64,000 bases of DNA from Sphingorhabdus pulchriflava (GTDB lineage Bacteria > Pseudomonadota > Alphaproteobacteria > Sphingomonadales > Sphingomonadaceae), in assembly GCF_003367235.1 (NCBI RefSeq), contig NZ_QRGP01000003.1:248001-312000 (forward strand), written 5' to 3'. A model generated the notes under the pieces. That model did no database searches. It was not told where the DNA came from and saw only the letters and a program-made list of their open reading frames with translations. Positions 42,889-53,900 of this stretch are shown here, piece after piece; position 1 is the first letter of the stretch; every line of letters starts with the position of its first letter. Position numbers and translations under genes: made by a program.

Positions 42889-44488
42889 TGTCGACCCTCT
42901 GCATCGGAATGGTGACGGACAGGATGGCGCTGCTTTCGAGACCCTCCTGATAGGCCGATCCGTTTACGAGTCGAAGCCTGTGCTGCAACGATGCTGATTT
43001 CAAAGGCATTGAAGTCCCCCGCTTTTTTGCTGTGTCCCCCGTCACCTGACCTGCACGGTCAATGATGACTATCTGCATCGCATTCTGGTGGAGCGACAAC
43101 CTAACTGTCAACTGCTTGCTTTCGGCATGCCGCACAGCATTGGCGACAGCTTCACGAACAAGATGTTCGATGTTGATCGCTGACTCTTTTTCGATGGGAA
43201 TCGCCGGCTCTTCTGCCTCAAGGCGCGCGTCGATATCCCACTGCATGGATATCGCCCGCAGACTTACATCAAGCCGGGTGACCAGATTTATGCCATGCTC
43301 CTCATCCTCGCTGGTTTCGAGCAAACCCCGAAGCCGGGCCTGTTCAAGTGTCAATATATCCGCAATCTTGCGGATATCGGTTCCAACGGGCTGCTGTTTG
43401 ACATCATCTCTGCGCCCTACAGAAAGCAGACGCATCCGCACTGCGGCTAATGTTTGCAGAACGCCGTCGTGCAGGTCGCGTCGCGCCACATCATGGGCAT
43501 CGGCAATGAAATGCCGCTCGGCTTCAGATATGCTGTCGAGCAAGGGAAAAAGCTGGTTTAATGCGTCGGTCACTAGTCTGGCTTCGTGGATTTTCAACGC
43601 ATCGATTGATGCCAGACCGCAGATGACCATCCCCTTCGAACGTCCGATTTGCATCCATTTCAGATAGGCGTTTGAAATACCCTCGCGCGCCAGAATGTTG
43701 GCGACAGCCTGTTCTTTGTCTCCCATCCGAGCGGGCTTGTCGGACGAAATCGTGAAAACCGAGCGTGCGTTATTGTCGAGGAGCAGTTCGGATTGCCCTA
43801 CATCGTCGCCTAGCAGAAGCATCCGGCGCAAATCATGTTCGGACAGGTTCAGTGCGGTACCGCAATCATATCGTCGCGGTACTGCCCGTTGTGACGCTTC
43901 GCCAATCAGGCAATGCGCGCGGTTGGGCGTAAACAGCGAAGCCATCGACTCCACCAGTCGCTGCAAGTCGAATTCAAGAGAGCGTCCAAGCTTGAGCAGC
44001 TTAATCGATACCGCCTCTTCACCGAATTGACGCAACTGGTCAGCGCGCGACGACGAAACCGCCAGCGAGATACCGGTAGCCAATATGGTAAGGGCAAAAA
44101 TGATTTGCTCGATCAGATTGCCATTCGCCGAGGATGCTAGGCTTCCCATTTCAACATCTGCAAACTTTGCCCGTAATGGTGCTATCGCCAGCGGGATCAC
44201 CAAGGCGGACAGATAATAAGTCGAAAATCCCGTGCGAAACAGCAGTTGGGCGCTTGCAGAAAGCAAGGCCAATGCGTGTACCAGACTGGTCGGAGCAACC
44301 CATGCGGCGAGGGCGGCTGCACCTACGTCGAACCCGAACTGCGCCAGAATATGACTTTTCTGCAATGGTTGCGCGACCAACAGCCAGCCTATTGTCAAAA
44401 ATGCCCAAGCCAGAATTGCAAAAGCTTCCACATGCAGAATCTTGCCATCCGCAGCGAACTGTAAATCTGCCACAGCGAGCGCGAGCAA
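42881..44488 (-). CDS. Sensor histidine kinase of the NarX/DegS type (HisKA_3)
   Basis: The protein has about five N-terminal membrane helices (within residues 1-155) without a large periplasmic loop, a GAF-like middle region, the HisKA_3 box with H340 in RRDLHDGVLQTLAAVRMRL and an HATPase_c domain (LVREAVANAVRHAESKQLTV). This membrane-embedded sensor would detect a membrane or cytosolic signal. The TTG at 44488 is the first canonical start, but the frame stays open about 110 bases further without ATG, GTG or TTG, and that segment also encodes hydrophobic residues, so the N-terminus is uncertain. Confidence 0.85.
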   Translation of the reverse strand: MLALAVADLQFAADGKILHVEAFAILAWAFLTIGWLLVAQPLQKSHILAQFGFDVGAAALAAWVAPTSLVHALALLSASAQLLFRTGFSTYYLSALVIPLAIAPLRAKFADVEMGSLASSANGNLIEQIIFALTILATGISLAVSSSRADQLRQFGEEAVSIKLLKLGRSLEFDLQRLVESMASLFTPNRAHCLIGEASQRAVPRRYDCGTALNLSEHDLRRMLLLGDDVGQSELLLDNNARSVFTISSDKPARMGDKEQAVANILAREGISNAYLKWMQIGRSKGMVICGLASIDALKIHEARLVTDALNQLFPLLDSISEAERHFIADAHDVARRDLHDGVLQTLAAVRMRLLSVGRRDDVKQQPVGTDIRKIADILTLEQARLRGLLETSEDEEHGINLVTRLDVSLRAISMQWDIDARLEAEEPAIPIEKESAINIEHLVREAVANAVRHAESKQLTVRLSLHQNAMQIVIIDRAGQVTGDTAKKRGTSMPLKSASLQHRLRLVNGSAYQEGLESSAILSVTIPMQRVDNA

Positions 44489-44982
44489 GATGCGGATAAG
44501 GGCGGGGGCCCATACGACGAAACGAATGGCGTGGTTTATGGTTATAGTTGTTCTTCCTACCCAAGAATTTGGGCAGGTATAGCCTGTTCGGGCTAGTTTG
44601 CGATATATAGCTTAAGATATATGCCGAACGGCATTTTGCTGTAAATAAATGGTAAATTTTCTCGAAATTTCTTGCCGACTCTCCGGCAATCATGCTTACC
44701 CTGTTGTTAACGAATCGGAAAAACAGGATTCACGGGGTCGCCAAACGGACCGGCTAAAGCAGCTCGAAAATATAAAAATCGGGTGTTTGCAAGCTGTTAT
44801 GGGAGGCAAAGATATTCATGCACGACCGTTCTCTGCGAGTCGAAAGTTATACTGGGATCGAATCCGATTCTCAGGCAGCCGTTAACCATAACCCGCACCT
44901 GTTCACTCCAATTTTCATCAACCCGACACTCGCTCTGGCAGCCTGCCAGACCGATTTGCCTGTGCTTAACTAGGATTTGGCC
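44489..44982. promoter_or_regulatory. Divergent regulatory region between the kinase gene and the giant adhesin
   Basis: This 494-bp region holds no convincing gene. It is AT-rich near the kinase end and contains a 14-bp palindrome ATGCCGAACGGCAT at 44621-44634, an 11-bp-spaced direct repeat GTAAAT at 44641-44646 and 44652-44657, and the perfect palindrome TCTGGCAG-C-CTGCCAGA at 44934-44950. The adhesin ribosome site AGGA lies eight bases before its ATG. The promoters of both genes should be in this interval. No proven factor can be named. Confidence 0.5.
44934..44950 (+). promoter_or_regulatory. 17-bp perfect palindrome in the adhesin leader
   Basis: TCTGGCAG and CTGCCAGA flank a single C, ending 32 bases before the adhesin ATG. 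As DNA it resembles an operator with two seven- or eight-base arms; as RNA it has too small a loop to fold fully and would give a five- or six-pair hairpin. Its position close to the start codon suggests control of adhesin expression. Confidence 0.4.
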
Positions 44983-47900
44983 ATGGACTCCGAAACTCCA
45001 AATATCGCTCCGGAAATGATTGCGGACGCAATCGATGCGCCGGCACTTGCAGCAGCGGCAATGGCCGCAAATGCGCAGGTACAACTCGCGCTGCAGGCAG
45101 CGGCACTGGTGCCGGGGCAGGATGGGCAATTGGTTTTGCCAGAGGGCGTATCGCTAAACGATATCCGCGTGTCTGGGCGTGACCTGATAGTCAAATTGCC
45201 GGATGGCAGCGAAGTGGTGATCCCCGAAGGGGCAGTTTTTGTTCCGCAGTTTGTAATCGACGGCATTGCTGTCCCGCCGCTCAACATCGCGGCGCTGTTG
45301 ATTGGACAGGAGCCTGCTCCTGCAGCCGGTCGGCCGACCAGTTCGGGCGGTAATTTTGCTGACCCTGTGGGCGATATCGGCGATCCCTTTGCGCGTGGCG
45401 ATCTTTTGCCGCCGACCCAGTTAGCGTTCCCGGAACCGGAAGAGCGTGAAATCATTCCCAATCTGGTTGATCGCGACCCGGACGTAAATATTCAGGACGG
45501 CGGCCCTGCAGGCAAGGACGTTATCGACAATGTCAGCGAAGTCGGACTTCCCGGCACGCGCGCCAACGGCAATGTTGAATCGCCCGGTTCTTCGACGGGC
45601 AATGGATCGGACTCGACTACGGGTACGATCATCATAACGTCTCCGGACGGCATCGGATCGATTACAATTAATGGCATTGTTTATACCGGGGTGGCCGGAC
45701 AGCAGATCACGACGCCCAATGGTGTTTTAACGCTCGGTGCACTGACCGATGGTCAGATTCCCTATACTTATCGTCTGACCGATAACACCACGGGCGACAG
45801 CACAACCGATGTGTTCACGGTTGTTGTGACCGATCCGGACGGAGATTCGTCGACCGCGCGTCTGACGATCGCGATTGCTGATGACGTACCAACTGCGCGT
45901 AATGATACCGATAGCGTTGCAGGCGGCACCTATGGGCCTGAAACGGGCAATGTGCTGTCGGGCTCAGGTACGACAAGCGGTTCTGCTGGCGCAGATACTC
46001 TGGGTGCCGATGGCGGTACTATCACCGGAATCCGCGCAGGAACTTCTGGAAGCTTCGGCGCTGTAGGCACCACGATCAACGGCCAATATGGTACGCTGAC
46101 ACTGGGCGCAAATGGCACGTACAGCTATGTTCGCAACGTCAATACGCCAGGTGGTGTCACCGACGTATTTTCCTATCAATTGACCGACGGAGACGGTGAC
46201 TCTTCGACAGCCACGCTGACCATCAACATCGGCGATGCGCCCAACCGGATCGTATTTGTCCCGGAAATCGGCGATGGCACACAAGTACGCGAGCCGCACC
46301 TACCTTCACGCGAAGGCGAGCCTTCGGGTTCGCAATTCGATGGCAATCCCGAAAGCACCAGCGGAACGATCACTTTCAACTCGCCCGATGGCGTGGGCAG
46401 CGTAACAGTAGCGGGCGTAACAATTACGCCTGGTTCACTACCTCAGCAGGTGGTTTCGGACGCAACCGGCACACTGGTCATCACCGCTTACAGCTATGAT
46501 CCGGCTACCGGAAATGGCAGCATTACCTACACCTATACGCTGAACGACAACACGCTGAACACAGCGGGCAGCACCGTGACATTCCCGATTGTCGTTACCG
46601 ATCTCGATGGTGATGTCGCCAGCGACGATTTGAACATCAATATCATTGATGACGCCCCGCTGGCAGTGAACGACAGCGCGACACAGGACGCTGAAAATGC
46701 ACCTGTTACGGTCAATGTGTTTGCCAACGACACTCCGGGCGCGGATGCCGTCAACCTGTCGACTGGCGTGGCTGTGGTCGCAGAATCGCTGAGCGGAGCA
46801 GGCTCGCTTGTCTATAATGGCGACGGTACCTTCACCTACACTCCCGCTCCCGGCGAGGAAGGTGATGTCACCTTCCAATACACCATCACCGATGGCGACG
46901 GCGATCCATCGACCGCGACTGTTACCATCACGCTGCTCAAAGACTCGGAGCCGCGCGTCGATGTCAGCGGTGAGAATTTCGTCGATGAAGCTGGCCTGCC
47001 TGCGCGCGATGGAGAGCCCGCAGGTTCGAACGAAGCTTCCGACCTCGAAACCACCAGCGGCACTATCGCTGTTTCGACCGGCGGAGATACGCTGCAATCG
47101 CTGGTCATCAACGGTGTCAATGTCACTGCAGGTGGCACCGTCACCGGCGCGCATGGCACGCTGACTGTCACCGTCTCGGCTGGCGCTTACAGTTACAGCT
47201 ACACACTGACCGACAATACCGCAGGCGAAGGCACTACCGACAGCTTCAATGTCGTGGTGACTGACAGCGACGGCGACAGTGCCAATGATAATCTGGTTAT
47301 CGGCATTCACGATGACGTGCCCACCGCAATCAAGGATGCTGACAGCATCGCAGCTGGCGAATATGGCCCTGCTACCGGCAATGTTATCACCGATGCTGAA
47401 GGCGATGGCGGAGCTGACACGCCCGGAGCTGACGGCGTAACCGTCACCGCAATCAGTGGCTTTGGCGGTGCAGGTGCGGTTGATGGCACCACCAATGGCC
47501 AATATGGCGTCCTGACACTTAACGCCGACGGCAGCTATAGCTATGCTCGGAATCCGGGTACGCCAGGTGGCGTTTCGGACGTCTTTTCCTACACCATCAC
47601 CGATGGCGACGGCGATCCCTCGACCGCGACGCTGACCATCGACATTGGCGACAGCCGGACCACGCTTGACCTTCCAACCGAGGGCGAGGCCGGCACGCAA
47701 GTTCAAGAGGCAGGCCTGCCTGCCGGTTCTGATGCTACAGCTGACAGCGAACTGACGGCTGGAACGATCGCTTACACCGCACCTGATGGCCCGGCGACGG
47801 TAACCATTGACGGCGTAGCGGTTACTGCAGTCGGCCAGACCTTTACCGGCAGCTTCGGGACGTTGACCATCACCAGCATTGCTGCGGGTGCGATTGGCTA

Positions 47901-50900
47901 TGAGTATGAGCTGACGACCAACACTTCTGGCGACGCGACCTTTGATGACTTTGCCGTTGTGGTCACCGATCAGGATGGCGACAACACGCCGGGAACGCTT
48001 GTTATCGATATCGTTGACGATGTGCCGACGGCCCGTGCCGATATTGATAGCGTCAAGGAAGATGGCCCGACCGTCGCCGATGGCAATGTCATCAGCGGTG
48101 CGAATGTGGCGGATGCCAATGCAACCGATGGCGTGGCCGATACACGCGGTGCCGATGGAGCCAGCGTCACTGGCGTTGTCTTTGGTACGGTCGCAGGCCC
48201 GGTTGCAGGTAATGTTGGCGGCGATGTCGCCGGCACCTATGGCACCTTGGTTATCGAGTCCGATGGTACCTACACCTATAAGCTGAACAATGAAGATCCT
48301 CGGATACAAGGCCTCGACGGAGACGATAGCCTAACCGAAACATTCACCTACACGATCACAGATGGCGACGGTGATCCGTCGACCACGACAATCGAGATCA
48401 GGATTGATGGTTCGGACGATCGCATCACGATCAACGGCTTGAACGTCGAAGGCCCTGACCTGGTTGTCGACGAAGACGATCTGCCGGTTCGTGGCCTTGA
48501 GCCTGCCGGATCGGACACCACTCCGGATTCGCTCACGCAGACGGGCAGCTTCACCGTCAATGGCCTTGACGGTATTGCGTCGATCAAGATCGAAGGTACT
48601 GAAACTTTTGTCGGTCAGTCCTTTGCGACTGCATATGGCACCTTCACGATCACTTCAATCTCGGCCCCGGTCGATGGCAACGCGACCGCGATTAGCATCG
48701 GCTACAGCTATGTACTCACCGACAACACCGCCCATGCCAATGCGGGTGGTCAGAATTTCCTGACCGAATTGTTCGATGTTGCCGTCACTGATACTGACGG
48801 TTCGACCGATACCGATCAGGTCGAAGTGCGCATTGTTGACGACGTGCCTACCGCCAATCCCGATGGTACCTATTCGGTTGCAGAACAGGCAGCACTGACA
48901 TTTGATGCGCTTGCCAATGATGTGAAGGGTGCCGATGGCATCAATCTGTCGACCGGAGTAGTTGTTGCAACTGGTCCTACGAAGGGCAACGTGGTCTATA
49001 ATGCTGATGGCACCTTCACCTATACACCGAATGCAGGTGCTGAAGGCGCGGACAGCTTCACCTACACCATCACCGATTCGGATGGCGACACCTCAACAAC
49101 GACCGTTACGCTCGACCTGCTGAAGGATTCGATTCCGAACATCCTTCGCATCTCTAATCTGACTGTCGATGAAGACGGACTCCCCGGTGCCAATGTCGAT
49201 GCAGCACCGCTGCAAGCGAGCCCGAGCGAAACAGATTCGACCGAAAGTGCAACTGCCTCTGGTACAGCCGTGGTCAATTTCGGTGCCGACGTACCGGCCA
49301 ACCTGCTCGCTTCGATCAAGCTCGTCGATACTGGCGCGCTCGATGGCCAGCTGAAAACACTCGATGGCGTGGACGTTGTTTTTGCGCTGGAAAGTGGCGC
49401 TCTTGTCGGACGCAGTGGCGGTGCCGAAGTCATCCGGATTGAAGTTTCCGGCGCTGTGCTTGGCCCCAATCCGGGCGATGTGACCTACAGCTATTCGACC
49501 ACGCTTTTGCAGCCCGTCAAGCATGTCGCGAGCGGCAGCGAAGATTCGGTCACTTTGAACGGCGTTACTTTTGAGGTTACCGACAGCGAAACCGACAGCG
49601 CCACCGGATCGTTCAACGTCACAGTGGTGGACGATGTCCCTTCGCTGGACGTCACAAAGGGTGAAGACGCTGGTGTATCGCTGGTTACCCAGGATGCCGA
49701 AACCGACGGTGTTCCGACGGCGGAAGATGTGGCGACCAGTGCTGCCAATTTTGGCGGTGTGTTTGGATTGACTTCGACCGCTGGTGCGGATGGTGCAGTT
49801 GCACCTTCACTTGCCTTTGTATTGAACACAGCCGGTGGTGCCTCGGGACTCACCAGCCAAGGCGTGGCAATCAACCTGTTCAAGATCGGCAATGTCATTG
49901 TCGGTTCAACCTCGGCTCTCGCGCCTGCCAGCGCTACGGATGCATCGGTGGTCTTCTCTGTAGCTGTCAGCGGTACCGGTGTGGTGACGCTGACCCAGTA
50001 CAGCCAAATCGACCATGCGCTTCCGGGTGAAGCCAATGGTCCTTATGACGACCAGTTTGCAGCATTGCTCGACAGCGCGATTACACTGACCGCGTCGTCG
50101 ACCATCACCGATGGTGATGGCGATACCGCCAGCGACAGCGAGACGGTGAATATTGGCGCGAACATCAGCTTTGCCGATGATGGTCCGGTTCTGACCAACG
50201 CCTCAGGCAACAGCTCGGTCACATTGGATGAAACCACCGCCGGTTCGCCGGCAGGCTTTGGCGTTGCAGGCATCAGCCAGACATCGGCGGCTGCAATTGT
50301 AACGGCAACGGCGGCTTTTGGTGCCGATGGTGCGGCAGCGGCCAACGCGACGACCTATGCCTTGTCGATTGTCGGCGGCGGCGTCACCACGCTGCAAACT
50401 GCGATTGGCAACCATGCGATCAGCCTGTCGCTCTCGCCCGACGGCAAGACCGTTACCGGCAGCTATAATGACGGCGCAGTGAAGACAGCCTTCACCGCGA
50501 CCATCAATGCCAATGGCACGCTGACGGTAACGCAATTCGTTCCGCTCGAGCATCTGGTCGATGGTGGCCCGGGTGCGGCGCATGACGACGCCCTGACACT
50601 TTCCGGCCTCATCAATGCGACGATCACAATCACCGACTTTGACGGTGACACTGACAGTGAAACCTTGGGTATTGGTGATCGCATAACCTTCAAGGACGAT
50701 GGCCCGTCGCTCAATGTGACCGTCGGCAGCGATGCCAATGTCGTGTTGGTCACGCAGGATGCTGATACGATCGGCGCCAATAGCGATACCAGCTCAAGCT
50801 CAGGTAACTTTGGCGGCGTATTCGGTTTGACATCGAATGGCGGTGCCGATGGTGCAGCCGCGCCCAGCCTGGCATTCGCCCTGAACGTCGCCAATGGCGT

Positions 50901-53900
50901 TTCAGGCCTCACCAGCAATGGTGCGGCGATCAATCTGTACAAGATTGGCAATGTCGTTGTTGGCTCGACCTCGGGCACGGCACCTGCCAGCGCAACCGAT
51001 GCGTCGGTCGTCTTCGCCGTTTCGGTGGATGGTGCCGGCGTTGTTACGCTGACCCAATATCAGCAGATCGACCATCCGGTGGCTTCGGACCCGAGCGGTA
51101 CCGCCGCTCCGTTCGACGATCATGTCGCAGTGCTGGCAAATGGCAAGATCACGCTGACGGCGTCTTCGACCATCACCGATAATGACGGCGACACGGCATC
51201 TGACAGCGAAACCATTGACCTGGGCGGTAATATCGCTTTTGCCGATCACGGTCCGGATATCACCCTGACATTGACCGGAACGCAGATCCGCATCGACGAA
51301 ACCGATGGCGTTGTCGCAGCAGGCGGTGAAGTCGATCCGGCAGGCGGAAACCTGGGCACCGTCACCATGACAGCTGCAAGCCTGTTCACGCTTACCAACA
51401 CTGTCACCAGTGCGGACGCGCCGACAAGCTATGCCTACAGCCTTGTTCTGCCCAGCGAAGGTGCCAATTCGGGACTTCTGCACTCAACCACCAACACCGC
51501 GATCCTGCTCTATACCGATGCACCAGGCGTTATCGTGGGCCGTGTTGGCGGCATTGGCGGCGCTGTAGCTTTCACGGTCAGCGTCAATCCGACCAGCGGT
51601 GCCGTGACCGTCACCCAAAACCTCGCAGTCGAACACCCCACTGGAGGCGCATCCTATGACGAGGATTCTTCGCCTCTGACTGCAGGCGCACTCAGCCTTC
51701 GCGTTACCGCGACCGATTTCGACGGCGATACCGACACTGCAAATGTCGATCTGGGCAGCATCATCCGCTTTGAGGATGATGGCCCGACCGCGCTTGTTGC
51801 GACCACTTCGGGCACTGTCGACGAAGATGGTTTGCCAGGCGGGTTTCCCGGCGGGACAGATGATGTTCCGGGGCAGGCGCTTGTTGCAAATGGTTCGGTA
51901 ACAGGACTGTTTTCTGCAGGGGCAGATGCACCGCTTACCTACGCTTTGTCGACCAACACCTCGGGTCTTCCTGCATTGGCCTCTGGTGGCATCCCGCTCA
52001 GCTACACTGTTGTTGGCAACGTGCTGACCGCAAAGGCGGGCGCAGCTACGGTCTTCACCCTTTCACTTGATGCCACAACCGGCGGCTGGACCTTCACGCT
52101 GTCGGCTAAACTCGATCACCCGTCAGGGGCTGATGAAAACGACATTGTGCTGCAGTTTGGCGGGCTTGTTATCGCCACTGACCAGGATGGTGACACCGCA
52201 ACGGCCATCGGAAACCTTACCGTAACTGTTGATGATGACACACCTGTTGCTGCTATTGCGATTGGCAATGTTTCCATCACACATGACGAAACCCAAGGCG
52301 TAACCGCAGGCAGCAATGATGTTGCTGGCCCGCTTGCCCGATTTGCGGGCGTGACCAATGTTGGAGATGACTTGGATGTCGCCGGGTCGACTCCGCTTGG
52401 TTATGCGGTTGGCACGGGCAATTTCAACACCGCTGGTGCAGCACCAGGTGCTGATGGCTGGATTGTCACCTATGGCCTCATAATCTCTTCGCAAGGCGTC
52501 GACTCAGGTGTCGACACGACAGCTGGCGAAAGCATCTTCCTGTTCGCCGAAAATGGTCTGATCGTTGGCCGTGTTGGTGGCGAAAGCGGTGTAGCAGCCT
52601 TTGCCGTTGGGATAGATGCGGTTACCTCGCAAATCAGCTTGGTACAGTATCTGTCACTTCGTCATCCTGACGGAACCAATGCAAATGACAACATCTCGCT
52701 GACCCCGTCGGTGATCAGTGCAGTGGAATATGTGGTCGATGGCGATGGCGATGCGGTATCTGCATCGGTCAATATCGGTAATGTCATTACTTTCCGCGAT
52801 GATGGCCCGCTGGCACAGGCAAACACCAACAATGCAGTCGAAGGCGAGGTTGTCGTCGGGAATGTGTTGGGCAATGACTTTTTCGGTACAGATGGCCCAA
52901 CCACGACTACGCCTGCAGGTGGTGTCGTTGGTGTACGCGCTCTGGCTGGCGACTTTACAACGCCGGTTACAACCGGAACCGGCACACAAATCACGGGTCT
53001 TTACGGCAAGCTGACGCTGAACGCAGATGGCAGCTACAGCTACGATGGCGATCCGAATGTTATTACAACGGCGCAGTCAGACGTTTTTGTCTACACGATC
53101 CGCGACGGGGACGGCGATCTGTCGACGACAACCCTGACCATCAACCTGACGCCGGTGACGCTGGTTGCAGACAATGACACGGTTGCGGTTAACGAAGCCG
53201 GTCTCGATTTGGTCAATGATGCCGGGCCGGATACGGTTGCGGGTACGGTCAACGGCAGCAATCCGACCTCAAATTCGGACGTTGCCCAGGGCACGCTGGC
53301 GGTTGCAGGGGCGACCAACTTTGTCCTGACCAGTGCCAGCGGTGGTAGCTATGGTACGCTGGTGTTGAACAGCAACGGTACCTACACCTACACGCTGACC
53401 AAGCCATTCGATACCACGCCAGATAACAACAACGGGATAACCACCGAAACCGGCAAGGATGTGTTTAATTACACCGCCACCGACGCCAATGGTAACAGTG
53501 TTAGCGGCACGATCACTGTCGATATAATTGACGATGTGCCGTTGATCGACATTGCGGCATCGGGCACAACTTTGATCCTCGATGAATCGCTTGGCACTGC
53601 TGGTTCGATCCAGAATGAAGGCGGCCGCGTCAATAATGACGAAACAACCGTCGGTGCCGCAGTCGGTGCCATAGGCTATGCGACTGGCTCAATCGTCAGC
53701 CTGGTAACGGCAAATGCCGGTGCCGATGGAGAGGCCTCGCGCGTCTATTCGCTGGGTGTAAATAACGCGACCTCAGGGCTGCTGGATTCAGTGACGAACA
53801 ACAGCATCGTTCTTGTCTCGGTCAACGCGACCACGGTTGAAGGTCGTGTCGGAAACGCTGCCGGTGCACTATCCTTCCGCATAACAATCGATCCTGCTAA

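Noticed and set aside
44725-44775. A segment with GGTCGCCAAACGGACCGG that faintly recalls a c-di-GMP (GEMM) riboswitch
   Set aside because: The required paired elements and receptor motifs could not be found; only a four-pair stem forms. An Infernal search with the GEMM models would settle it.
44649-44885. A 78-codon frame between the kinase and adhesin genes
   Set aside because: No ribosome site, atypical composition and position in a regulatory region make it unconvincing.
46438-48309. A 623-codon open frame on the minus strand inside the adhesin gene, and many similar ones
   Set aside because: They mirror the repetitive coding sequence of the plus-strand gene, have no ribosome sites and encode low-complexity products without domains.
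45600-53500. Regularly spaced direct repeats that might suggest a CRISPR array
   Set aside because: They are in-frame coding repeats of the adhesin domains, with variable spacing and no cas genes nearby.
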